From contig OZ005707.1 in assembly GCA_963930775.1 (NCBI GenBank), positions 6,510,001 through 6,574,000 on the forward strand: DNA of 64,000 bases, given 5' to 3'. Source of the DNA: Cliona cf. orientalis (lineage: Eukaryota; Porifera; Demospongiae; Clionaida; Clionaidae). Below, in pieces: positions 25,335 through 39,732 of this stretch. The position numbers were made by a program, and so were the translations under genes. Under the pieces are notes generated by a model that ran no database searches, was not told the DNA's origin, and saw only the letters and a program-made list of their open reading frames with translations. Position 1 is the stretch's first letter. Each line of letters opens with the position of its first letter.

Positions 25335-25666
25335 AGGGTAAGCTTGAGGATGCAGTGGAGACTCTCTCCGAGATGGTGAACAGGGAGTACCTCCTCACAC
25401 CCCAGTCAAAGATGAGCGAGGCGGCCCGGAACGTCGACTACCTCTGCGATAACTACCTCACAGAGATGAACTTTGTGGCAGAGATTGCCGCCAGGGCAGC
25501 TCGCATAGGGGAGCCCATCCCACCAGCCCCGCCCCCTCTATTGGAGCCACGCGAACCGTCGCCCGAACCGGAGGATGATGATCCTCTGAGGTTCTTGCCG
25601 GACGGAGGACGGATATTGGGATTTGTAGACCGAGATGGACGGCTGCATATTTTGATAGCTAATTGA
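20058..25666 (+). CDS. ANKIB1: ANKIB1-like RBR E3 ubiquitin ligase
   Basis: Ariadne-family RING-between-RING ligase. Exons: 20058-20588, 20773-20829, 20929-21054, 21726-21791, 22017-22088, 22722-22761, 22863-22981, 23060-23145, 23208-23289, 23353-23681, 23849-23931, 23998-24082, 24173-24221, 24284-24357, 24441-24606, 24694-24772, 24837-25030, 25337-25666; 855 residues, shorter than the human protein (about 1,090). The N-terminus has ankyrin repeats (RDTPLHCAVHW, NTPLHLAAASG). RING1 is CGICDEEI to CPEYQC. The IBR includes WCPYPDCGYAICI and CGRGHGFCWYC. RING2 is CPNCHAPIQKNEGCNHISC, with the catalytic Cys in GCNHI. The Ariadne-like helical C-terminus has FEHFYYRYNNH. A Gly/Ala/Glu-rich low-complexity insert lies within the IBR exon. 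The last intron ends in a (TG)n tract. Phase is kept at all junctions. Confidence 0.95.
25259..25331 (+). repeat. (TG)n microsatellite at the last ANKIB1 acceptor
   Basis: About 36 TG units, followed by TTATAG and the final exon at 25337. It occupies the place of the polypyrimidine tract of this 3' splice site. Confidence 0.95.
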
Positions 25667-25915
25667 ATTGTAGGGAATTATAATTATAATAATTATAATG
25701 ATTATCACATGATTATGATGAGTAGCTGTACTGTGTGTGTATATATAGCATCAATTTTTGTTTCTACCATTTTGTAATTTTGAAGACCATAAAATTTGCT
25801 ATGAATCGCGATATGCACTATTGCGTGCGTGGTTCACGACGGGATCGTGGACGACCATTTCCATGTCACGTGAACGCCAGCCCCACCTTCTCTTGCTTGC
25901 AGAAAAGGGAAGAAG

Positions 25916-28794
<2,879 letters not shown>

Positions 28795-29143
28795 CTTATA
28801 ATGATTACATCATCATTATGTAACCATTAATGTATACTTGGTGTCAAAATTAATTGTTGGGTTTTAAATTATTTTGTGTTGGTAAAATTTATCATCATAA
28901 ATAGCTTGATAAAATGAGGAGATGGCAACAGCACAAAAAGCAACAAGAACTAACAATGACATCAAATAATCATAAAAGCAGATAACGATCAGCAATAACA
29001 CAAGGTATGTATATTATATAATACCAAAACATGCACGTAAAAAATTAATCCCTAATCACATAGGGGCAGAAAATTAATGCGATCAAATTGACTCAAATCA
29101 GATCATTAAAATTAAATTTTGCACTTGTGCACAAAAAATTTAG
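28795..29143. other. Convergent intergenic spacer GALNS / WDTC1
   Basis: 349 bp of AT-rich DNA between two stop codons; probable 3' UTRs, no further feature seen. Confidence 0.5.
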
Positions 29144-32100
29144 CTAACTTTGTCTGCAAGACGCTGGATCCTCAATCCAACGAACTTGACCTCGATCCTG
29201 TTCACTGTGTTCGTTAGCATCACCACCATCGTCTCCTCCTCCTTCTCCTCCAGCCTCCGCTCCCTGTCCCCCTCTGCCCCTCCCCCTCCTCCCCCTGTTT
29301 CCCCTTCGTCTACTACTACTACTGTCCTCCTCGCCCTCTCTCCCTCCCTCCTCTTGATGACGGTGATGGTGATGATGATGGTGGTGATGATGGTGGTGCT
29401 CGGGATTTAGATGTTCTTGCATCACCTGGTGCATCATGTCCTGAGCTACGGCCATTCTCATCAGCATCACCTCAAACGGGTCCACTTTCATCCGTTTTTG
29501 GTTTTCCTGACACACCTTCACCTTCTCTCTAACCACTTCAGCGTCTCTCTGTCCGAGAGGCTTTGGCTCCCAAAGCCGTACGACGCTCTCGATCCCGCTC
29601 GAGGCCAACATGGGGACGCTCGGGTGCCACTGGACACAGTTTACGATCGAATCGTCGCCGTGTAGCACGCGGATAAGATTCCCGCTCGCTTTTTCCCAGA
29701 TGAATATGTTTCCATCGTCGCTGCCGGCTGCGATGTAGTCTCCCCTCTCTCCGATGAAGTTTGCCTCCTTGATGTCTGTGTGTGTGTTACAGTGTCCACA
29801 GAATCTTGCCTTGTAGTCAAAGGAGTTTCTTTGTCTCTCCTTCTCCCACTCAGATTGGGTCTGCTTGCTGTCCGATCGATAACCGTTCTTGCTCTCTAGA
29901 GCAAAGAGTATTATAAAAGTAATCAACACACTGATATACTACCGCAATCTACCTTAGGGCTACGAATATTTGTGGGTACAAATTTTAGCAAATAGTGTTT
30001 AGCAGGACTCATTTTAGCGTGTTTTCAAAATTAACATTCTTAGACTATTTATTCAAAAATGTTCGGCAAATTGCTAATTTCACTAACCCACAAACAAAAG
30101 TGTCCTTAAGGTAACACATCCAAGCATCACATGCACAGTGTGCATACCTGATTCTGTTTTGAGGGCTAGCTCGAGGTCATCTTTTGTTGGACCAATGAAA
30201 CCACTGTCGTTGGGGAACTGCTCTGAGTATCTCTGCAGTAGATGTTTGGCTGCCTTGTTCCAGTTTAGATGCTGTAGGCACTGAAGACGCCGACGAAGGG
30301 CCTTCTGGTACGAGGGAGAGAGAGCCAGTGCTGACTCAGTGTCTCTTAGAGCAGCATACATGTCACCTTCCCTGTGGGTGAAGCGGGGGGTGGGGGTAGG
30401 GAGAGAGAGAGTGAGAGAAAGAGGAGGGGGGGAAGGGGGGAAAGAGAGAGGGAGAGAGCATAAATCATACACCTATCATTCAAATTCCATGCTTAATTTC
30501 CATTACCATCTTCTTTCGTACAAGGCAGCTGCCCTCAGAGTGTAGAGAACATGCCACGTTGGGCACAGTCGAATAGCACTACTGAACTCTCTCACGGCCT
30601 CTACATACTTTTTAGCTTTGTGAAACTCCAACCCTTTCTCTTTCAGTCTCTCCACCTGCTCACTAACCACACAGTGATACGCCGTGTCGGGACTAAGCTT
30701 GGACAGCTTTCTAGAGCACACGGCCAAGTCTTCGGGTCTTTTAACACCATTCCACGTACAGTAAGAGGTATGGTGGCACGAGACGACCGTATCGGGTACA
30801 TCCGATTCATCTTCATTCTCGATGAAATCATATCTCAAAGCCTCTTGGTAGTGAAGGGCGTTGTACAGGTAGACGTGCTCCCCGCTCAAATTCACAAGCA
30901 GTTCTCTTCCATCGGGGCTGAACGTAAGATAGGTGGTGGCAAGAGTGTTGAAAGGTTTGCTGGACTTTCTCGAGCGCGGATTGGAAATGTGGCCCGGGGC
31001 AAAGTGCCCCAGGCAGCTGGGGTCCCCGTACTGGACCACCTGCTTGGCAGACCTGCGCAGACTGCACACGCGAGCGTCGTAGATTCTCACGTAGGGATCC
31101 ATTGCTCCCACGGCTATCTGCTCCGGTCGCGTTGGGTTGATGGCGATGCACTTGCACTGTGTGGCACCGCTTACTGCCCCACAGGTCAGCTTGAGGTCGA
31201 TCAGGACGTTGCGACATCCTTCCTCTGAGCAGGAGTGAGGCTCTCTGGTGTCTAGTTGTCTGAGAGGGAAGGAGAGGGGCAGAGGGGAAAAGAGAGAGAG
31301 AAGGAAGGAAAGGAGAGAGAGAAATGAGGCAAGAAGCAGACTAGAACATGCACCAGTTTTCAGTACCTGATACATCCATCCTCAGCTGCACTCCAACACA
31401 GGAACGGAGAGTGAGGACTGACAGCTAACCTTTTGACCCTGCTTGGGCTACACGACCATACCTACATACACAGGACAGTCTCCATAGCAACATACATGTA
31501 CATTATTATACATGTACACACACAATATCAAAGTGGCATTATTTGGAAAGACAGGATGCACAAACACACCAAGAACATTAGTTAGGTCTGATGTCAGCTT
31601 ATCCGCCAAACATTAATCGCAGACAAGTACAGAATACAAATTGAGTTAGACTTCACTGTAGCAAAACTATCTTGTACATGTGTATACCTGAAGCTTACAA
31701 AATCTTATACTATTATTGCACCAGCAGCCAAAGTGAAGGATGCAGTAGCAAAATGGCTGTTAATTTGGCTTGTGTGTTAGGGGACCCCTGAATGGTAGTC
31801 TACTTACCTTGACTGTTTCACATGATTTGAGGTCGTGTTGTCTCACTTCTCTGTCCTCGGCACCGGACAAGATCATACAGTCACCACTGAACGGAACAAA
31901 CTGTACAAAAAGACACACTATTATTGAGGACACAGAGAAAGGCACGCAAATCTCGATTTATACACGAGACAGAGAGTATAATATTATATCAGTGTCACGG
32001 GCAAGCGCCCACTCCCGGGTATACCACATTTCAACGGGGCTATGTACACGTAAAAGCTTCCATATAAATGTATAAACATCAACGGCGACTTCCGTGGGGC

Positions 32101-32964
32101 ACTGCAGTATCAGATTCTATTCAGTACAGACTTATCTCATCCGCTCTCTCTTACCTTGACTGAGAAGATGTTTCCTGTGTGCCCAGTGGGCATGGTGGCC
32201 ACAGCTTGTCTCGTGTAAGGATTCCAGATGATCACGGAGACATCATCGGAACCGGACGCTAGCAGACTAAACATGTGAGGTTGGGGGGGAGGTGGGGAGG
32301 GGAATAATGCTGAATCAACAAATGCACCAAAAGACCAACCTTCCATCAGAATTCCATTCAATACAGTTGACACAGCCCCTGTGGCCCTAATGGGGAAATT
32401 AAAGTAAAATTTAATTGCCTAGCTAACACACAAAGTGGTCCCGACATGATTTGACGTTAATTTTATATTGGCAGGAAACATTTTATTCATAACTTACCTC
32501 GAGAGCACAGGATAGTCCCAGTCTCTCTACGATAGAGCCATGCCCCTGGGCGTGATGAAACACACGCCACTGCGCTCCATCATCAACCTGCATGGACAAA
32601 GTTATACCAAATTATGAGAAATTATCACTTAACATAGCCAATGAAAGGTAAGCCTCACTGCCCCCCCCCCTCCCCCCAGCCAAGGCACCCTTTCCCTATA
32701 TTGAATAATTTGAAAAGTGTCAGTATGCAGTCACAGTTGAAAACCTGGAAAAGGGGGCCTGGGGGTGCAGCTATTAAAGTGAAAGAAAGTATCAGCGGAA
32801 GAGGGGGCGAATTAGCAGAAATCATAGTGTCCAAGTTGTGTATTAAAATCTTCTATGCAGCCTCGTGACATAATGAAGGCTCCTCTCTCAATAATTACTA
32901 AAAATTCATCACTTACCAAGAGCTCTCTACGATTCAGGACTGAGTGGATGTTAGTAGCCGCCAT
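29144..32964 (-). CDS. WDTC1: WD and tetratricopeptide repeat protein 1
   Basis: Homologue of WDTC1/adipose, a DDB1-CUL4 substrate receptor that restrains fat storage. Exons, 5' to 3': 32964-32917, 32587-32498, 32386-32340, 32266-32155, 31900-31808, 31461-31367, 31259-30507, 30371-30148, 29895-29144; 737 residues. N-terminal WD repeats include CVNCIEWNSDG, LLASGSDDVSVIIW and CMILSGAEDREVRQHDLKS. A central TPR block follows (LEFHKAKKYVEAVREFSSAI, then YAALRDTESALALSP). Two more WD repeats (YIAAGSDDGNIFIWEKASG, VPMLASSGIESVVRLWEP) lead to a low-complexity tail with a run of 12 His and an Arg/Gly/Glu-rich stretch absent from the core family. It is head to head with the Ig receptor gene (202 bp). 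Confidence 0.95.
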
Positions 32965-33166
32965 CTCTCCTAAGAAATGGCTGTTTGATCAGTCGTGATG
33001 AAGGTGCTCACTCCACCATGCAAGGTCGAACGTAAACTTTCTCTAAATGTTCGAATTAGTGAAATATCAAACTCAAGCGCCCATTGATGACGTCACACAA
33101 CTAGCACGGTACGTACCTACGCATGCGTAGTGAAGTAGCGCAGAGACTGCATGAGAATGCAAGAAT
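32965..33166. promoter_or_regulatory. Divergent promoter, WDTC1 / Ig receptor
   Basis: 202 bp between opposite start codons; no TATA element assigned. A housekeeping-type gene and a surface receptor gene would share it. Confidence 0.4.
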
Positions 33167-34577
33167 ATGGCCTTCTTTCTCCTACTTTCATTGGCTTGCA
33201 TTTACTATGTGAAATCACACGAATCGCGTAAGTCTACTCATAAAAAAAATCAATCATAAAAATTACAATTTTTTTTATTAACCATTCAACAGAATGCATG
33301 TATCAATACTTGGAGCAGCCACCACTGGACATCATCTGTGATCCCTATAACCCTCAAAGCACCGGACTCTCACTGCAGTGTCAGGTACTGGCACTCGGTC
33401 CCTCCAGTAGCTACAGCGTGGGCTGGTTCTACTCCCCAACCAGTCTCAATGGAGATCAGATAGTGGAGCCAACACTTTTGTCCGTCACGAGTACCGTAAG
33501 AGACAATGTCAATTCAGCCACTTCAACAACCACCGTTACTCTCACACTTCGACCATCAGTGGATGGCAGCAGCCCAGGGTTCTATTATTGTCAGGTGCTA
33601 CCAGTTGACCAATCAGAGACAATCCCCAGCGATAATTTCACCCTTTATTCCCCAGAGGATAATCATTATCTGACGTTCATTATCTGCGATGCTACAAAGC
33701 CGAGGTTTAAGAGCGAAGTGAAGTGTGCAGTACCTATGGGGATGAATATTACTGGAGATCCAGCAGATATAACTACCGGAAATGATATTGTTACTAAAGC
33801 CACTTCTATACCAACTCAAGGTGATCAACCTACAAGAATGGTAAATAATTCAACGATAGGGGCATCTTCGCCAAGAACAGAGATTAACTCAACTACAGTG
33901 ACATGTGCTGACAGTAGAGATGATGGCAGTGATAGCAAAGCTATGCTCTATCAGATCTATGTGTTCGTGCTGACTCCGATCTTTTTACTGATTTTGATAG
34001 TGCTCATCACTACTGTGGCAGTTTGTCTGGGAAGGAAGTGTGCTCGTTGCTTGAGAGAGGAGCAGGAGGAACAGAAAAAGACTGAAGAAAATAATTATCC
34101 AATAAGAGGTATGGTATCATTGTTTTGCAATGCGATATAAGTAGCTCAGTGATGTTCTCTCTCTCTCTCTCTCTCTCTCCCTCCCTCCTTCCCTCTCTCT
34201 TTCTCTTAGACAGAGGTGGTTTAAATCAGTTGCGGCAGTCATTCCACAGGGTGCTGGGATTGCAACCACGGACTACAATTCACACTAGCTCACCTCTCTC
34301 CTCCCTTGACCTACAGCCAAACCCCAGCTACTTGGAAAACTCTCGCAACACAGCCCTACTCCAAAGCAGACCATACCAGGCCTCACCACTGCTCAAGGCA
34401 CAGAGACAGGTGCAAAAGCCCGAGCCTTGCCGGCGAGATATAACTAGACAAGAGGAAGACGTGTTTCAGGACCAAGGGTCAATCACGAGCTACGAGGACA
34501 ACAGCTACGTTATAATGAAGAGCTCTGGGACCAACAGCACCTACCAAAGCTCAGGAGCTTATGAGAGTATGCTCTAA
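33167..34577 (+). CDS. Single-pass Ig-domain receptor with tyrosine motifs
   Basis: Exons: 33167-33227, 33293-34108, 34210-34577; 414 residues. A signal peptide lies in exon 1 (MAFFLLLSLACIYYV). One Ig-like domain follows with the first Cys in LSLQCQV, core Trp in VGWFY and the DGSSPGFYYC signature. A Ser/Thr-rich, N-glycosylated stalk leads to one TM helix (about residues 241-268), a Cys/basic stop-transfer segment and a tail of about 145 residues. The tail ends with clustered tyrosines: EDNSYVIM and AYESML, both YxxM, the consensus for PI3K p85 SH2 binding, plus further Tyr in SYED and STYQ. Topology fits a type I signalling receptor. I do not recognise an orthologue. The last two exons are separated by a (TC)n-rich intron. 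Confidence 0.82.
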
Positions 34578-34992
34578 GCAGTATGTATGCATACCTTGCT
34601 GTCCTTCAACCAAAAAAATGAACATTTAGAATCTAGATACATGTATTATTATACGTTATGCACAATGTCATTATACAATGCAGCGGTCATTTATGATGAA
34701 GTCTTTCATGCAAATATATAAACATTTGGGGTTATATTAATTTTGCAAATTATATACAAAATTCCATTGATCAAGGTACGGTACCTGACGCACAAACAGA
34801 TTAACAGGGGAACTGCCCTTGTCATGAAATTGAATCAAGATGAGTGTCAATTGACTAAGCACAGAGCAATCACTACTGCTCCATGCACGTGAATAGCATT
34901 ACGAACAGGAAGGTTAGGAAGAGAAGAAAGACAGAGAGCGAGAGAGAGAGTGAGAAAATACAAAAAATTGTTTAGGGAATACAGAATAAATC
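34578..34992. other. Convergent spacer Ig receptor / SON
   Basis: 415 bp without coding potential; likely 3' UTRs, containing a short GA-rich run near 34920-34955. Confidence 0.5.
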
Positions 34993-37900
34993 TTATAATG
35001 TAATGTACTCGATTGTTTTCTCCAACAGTCCCAGTCCCTGAAGAGCAGCTGTCGCAGCCTGCATCTTAGCTAGCTTCTTGCTGTTGCTACCAACGGCTGG
35101 TTGGAAGGTACCAAGTGGAATGGTCACCTGAAACAGACAATAATTATGATCATTCTCTGCTTTATGCAACATAATAAAGAGTGGGGATTGGGGCTAACAA
35201 CTCCCAACCAGGCAGAACTTCTACATGTCTAGCTTAGGCATCATAATTATTATTATTATACAATGTAAATTTGAACTCCATACCTGGTATAGGAACATCT
35301 TGAGGTGAGCTGGGCCAGCATCCTCTTTGATTGTGTAGCACGGTGGATCCCACCTCTTACGAGCACAGAGCTCTTGAAGTGCTGACACTGGATGCTTGTC
35401 TGTATTAACATACACATAGTTAAATAATTGATGTTTGTACAGTATACCAGAAGGTTTTGGCGACCATTAAAATTTGGCAAAGCAGCCATCAGAGTGCATT
35501 GGTGGATTTCAAATTTGGTGATTTTTGCAGAAAATCGCCAATTCACCAAATTAAAAAATTTCACCACATATTCATACATACACACATAGTGACTGACCTT
35601 GTACTAAGCTAGCTGTCTTCATATCAGCCTTGGTCCCTCTCAGCACTGATGCTGGTTGCACACTACCACCCTTAGAGTAGTCGGATTCTGTCGTCAGACC
35701 TACCAATTATTATTAATTTAATTAGGCCAGGATCACCGCCTTTAATTAACTACGCCACACTGAAGGACTCACCGAATCTGTCCATCTTGACGTCGAGGCA
35801 GATGGGCTCCACGTGTCCCTCTCCCTGCTTGCCGATCGGCTGGCCCTCCTTCCAGCCCATCTTCTTCAGCATCTTCATGCCAAACCCATCACCAACAGGA
35901 GCCAGTCCATGGAACATTCTCTATAATAATATAACAAAATAATGTTTTTCTGAAGTGAAATTGTGCTGTACACTTGACCCCACATACCTTCTTTGCCCAC
36001 GCCTGGTAGCCAGTGTTGTGCGCCTCCTTTGATAGCGGGGTGATTTTCTGCTGTCCCGTGTACTGTCCAGGGGTCACTTTTGACTCCGCCCACATTGACG
36101 TCTGCCAAAAAAAAATCAAAAATATATCACCTGTAACTATCGACATTAATTATTGGTATTATACCTGTTGCTGTATGTAGTTGAGGGCTTTGTGAACTTC
36201 AACATCAGCAGGGCTGATCAGAATCTGTTTCTGGATCTCCGTACGCTTCGCCACCAGGTCACTCACAGACATCTTGGATAACTCCTGCGGTAGATGTAGT
36301 GAGTCAAGTTCATTCACTTAAATTAATAATACACACACACATACTCGTACACATTTAATAGCCATAACATGCTAGGCTTAGTTCAGGGGGCTAGGGGGTG
36401 ATAAAGCCTCCCCCCCCCCCCCCCCAAAATTGGCTTTCCCTATTAATTATCAGGGTCGCCCCCTGGATTATATTTGCCTCCCCCACTTAATTTCAGTACT
36501 AGACATTAAGCCCCCTCTTGAGCAATATCCTGAAATAAACATTGACATGGCAACAAGCATAATATACATAACATTTGAAGAAAATAATATAATATTATAT
36601 TATATCACACTTCAGCCTGACAAGACAAGCTTACCTTTTTTGGCAATTTTAGAGCAGTTTCAAGGGAATCCACTTCAACTTTACAACGACTACATTATAC
36701 AACTTCTCCTGAGGTCAGAGTTCACACAAGACTTCCATGGCCCCGCCCATAGATTCAGTGAACGGCTTGGCTGAATCGAGCAAAACACACACAAATGCAT
36801 ACACAACACGCACGTTCTCTCTCTCTCACCCTTCACGTTTTCTTCCAAAGAAAAAAAAAATGAAAGATTGAGAGAGGATGTGAATATGCGTGTGTGTATG
36901 TGTGCAAGTGTGTGTGTCTCAAGGCTTTGTTGAACTGAAGTTACAGCACTAGAGTTCATCCCTATACTAACCTCTTCCCAGTTTCTCAATGTAATTCTAC
37001 ACTGGATTGTGTTATATTGAAAACTAGGCAGAGTCTGGCGGTGAGGCTAGAATAGAGAGAACTGTAGCTTCAGTTCACCCCATGGAAGCATGTGAGTCAC
37101 CCTGAACTCATCACCTTCACGTCAGTGAAAGAGCTGAGCTAAAATGACAGCTGTTTCAGTGACTGAAGGTAGTCCATTTCTTTTGTTATTTCAGTCCAAT
37201 TTGCTTCAAACAGTCATGCAAGCCAAAAAGGCTCCCCCAATTTACACATGTAGGGCCTGTCTGAGAACGAATAATTATCAGTCCTTAGGGATGTAAGCAT
37301 TCGTAAACAAGAGTCAATAATGAATCTATATAAAAATATACGGACAAATTAAAATCTATTGAGCATCGATAAGATGAACCAAACTGGACTGAAGCAAGCA
37401 TTGCATCTCTTTCTCTTACCATAATATACCAAACAGCTCTCGCACAAACTGAAACACAAAAAATCACCGACTTCACATACCTGGTATTGAGCAAACACAT
37501 TGCTAGAGCTAGTAGCTGTCTCCTCCTCCCTTGTGTGCTGGAGCCCGGCTGACACGGGAAACTTCTCCACGAGTGGCTTAGCCATGTCAGTGACGGCAGC
37601 CTCGATGGCCAACTGGCTGGTAGTCTTCCACGCGTTGTTATGAAAGATGAGGGAGGGTTGGTGGAAGGAGCTCGACGGCTGGTTGGGGTTGACTGCAAAT
37701 GGATGGTGGATCTGCTGAACGAGAGAGAGTGAGGGCTCTTAAAATATAATATTATAAATGCTACAAAGTATGAATTAGGTTGTTAATGAAACATGTACAC
37801 AAAACTGATTACTTTAATGCCCCTAACTATAGATGAAATAAATCCTTGCAATTCAACATTACTGTTTCAATCGATATTTTTTTCATTTGAGTGATACCTG

Positions 37901-39611
37901 AGCCGGCTCTGTGACCTGTGGTGTCTCCCCATGGACATCTTCATGAGCCTGCTTCGCCTGGAGATCCTTGCAAAACGCAGTCAGCTGGGATATCTCTGTC
38001 TTCTTGTCAACTTTAATCTCTACTGGCGTTTCCTTTACTTCACTCTTGGACTTTATACTGTTTTTCTTTCTCTTTGAAGGTGGAGGGGTACTGGAATAGG
38101 AGCGAGACCTACTCCTTGATCTACGCCAGGAACGGGAACGTGACCTCCTTGATCTTCGTCTGGAACGGGAATATGACCTACTTCTTGATCTGCGTCTGGA
38201 ACGGGAATGCGATCTCCCCCGACGTGACCTCCTAGAATAGGAACGTGACCTAGATCTGTTTCTACGTTGCCTTGGAGATCTGGAATGAGACCTAGAATGT
38301 CTTCGTCTGTGCCTGGTACGGGACCTAGACCGAGAGCGAGATCTGGAATGAGACCTTGACCGAGTACGTGATCTCCTTGACGATCGTTTGTGCCTTCTAC
38401 TCTCACTCTCTCTCCTGCTCTCTTTCTTTGCTGAGTCAGCACTGCTTCTGTGACTATCACTTTTCTTTGAATCGTTGACTTTGCCTTCTTTTGACTGTGC
38501 AGTTTTATCTCCCTCTTTTTGGCGAATATTAATTTTTATTTCTGTCTTTGATCCTAGTGCTTTAACTTTCTTTGAGAATGGTTTGAAGACACCGGAGCTG
38601 TTCCTGGTACCTCCAGTGGCTTTTTCGTTACTCTCAGCTTCAGAATCTGAAGTTGACTCTAAATCTGATTTTGAGCATTCAGCCTGTGAACTGGACAGTT
38701 TATTTTCAACCTTAACAGTCTTTTCTTGACTCGGTGGAGTAGAGTCTATGCTGATAGTTAACCTTTTACCTCCTTTTACTTCATTTTTATCGTCATTCTC
38801 GCCCTCTTTCTTAGCCGTTGGTGAAGTAGTCTCTGTTTCTGCAGCAGTTTGCTTAGTTACAGGAGCAGTGGGCTCTGGGGCCTGTTTAGACTCCAATTCT
38901 GCCTTTGCCTCTTCAGATAATATAGCGACAGATGACGACCCTTTACCATCTGAAGGTAGTTCATCAGTGTTCCCTACAACAGCTGCCGTGTTTTTAGCTT
39001 TACTAGTCGCTGGTGACCTAGGCTTGTCTCCGGGACCCAAGTCTAAGCTAGCATCACTGTCACTGCTACTGTCGTTGCTGTCCTCCTCCCCCAACCCACC
39101 CTCAGCTCGAGCTTCATTCAACACTTGTGCCATCAGCTCATCAGGAGAATACTCGGCACTGGTCTGCATATGCAATAGAAAAAAAACAAAACAAAATTGG
39201 GCAGACTGATGATTAGTTGTTGTCATTGCTATACCTTAAGTATGTCTTCAAGCATTTCTAGATTCTCCAGAGCAGTCTGTAAATTAACTTCATCACTCCT
39301 CTTCTGTGTGTATGTGTGTGTGTGTGTGGGGGGGGGGGGGGGACAAATGGGGGAGTAATTGCATATGTGTATGGAGCAGGGTAACCATAATATTATGACC
39401 GACTCGGATTATAATTTTCTATTTCCTTCACCTTTTCCTTGTGTTTGTTGTGCTTCTTGTGTGACTTGCCATGCTTGTGGCGGTGACGGTGCTTCTTGCT
39501 GGAGCTGCTCTTGTGCTTGTGCTCACTCTTGTGTTTATGCTTCTTTTTCTTCGAGGAGGAAGAGGAGTGTTTCTTGTGATGCTTATGCTTGTTCTCTTGG
39601 TCTTCTCCCAT
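34993..39611 (-). CDS. SON: SON-like splicing cofactor (RS, G-patch, dsRBD)
   Basis: Nuclear-speckle protein needed for splicing of weak introns. Exons, 5' to 3': 39611-39432, 39303-39235, 39163-37898, 37711-37481, 36284-36165, 36101-35988, 35920-35773, 35699-35598, 35399-35284, 35127-34993; 826 residues, all in phase. The N-terminus is Lys/His/Ser-rich (KHKHH, SSSSKKKKHKHK). A large third exon carries an acidic stretch and a long Arg-Ser repeat domain. The C-terminus has a G-patch-like block (GFGMKMLKKMGWKEGQPIGK, then EPICLDVK) and a double-stranded RNA-binding domain starting DKHPVSALQELCARKRW, the same order as human SON. Human SON is 2,426 residues; the long tandem-repeat region is absent here. 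It is head to head with DDHD1 at 121 bp. Exon 4 could begin three bases earlier (CAGCAG). Confidence 0.93.
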
Positions 39612-39732
39612 GTTTTTTCGTTTTATTCTAAATAGAGCACCCACGCAAATGTATGGTTCAAAGGTCACGTTGATGACGTAATTGTTATTTTCTAAATAAA
39701 GCGCACCTAAACTCTTCCAGCTAGCTCAGCAC
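39612..39732. promoter_or_regulatory. Divergent promoter, SON / DDHD1
   Basis: Only 121 bp between opposite start codons, the tightest pair in the window. It contains GTGATGACGTAA-like CRE/ATF-type sequence at about 39671-39680 (TGACGTAA). The element is seen directly; its function is inference. Confidence 0.5.

Noticed and set aside
30551..31228. 225-residue plus-strand frame
   Set aside because: Antisense of the large WDTC1 exon, whose minus-strand protein is clearly the real one.
38475..39209. Plus-strand frames of 84 and 153 residues
   Set aside because: Antisense of the Ser/Arg/Glu-rich SON exon 3; biased codons produce long open antisense frames.
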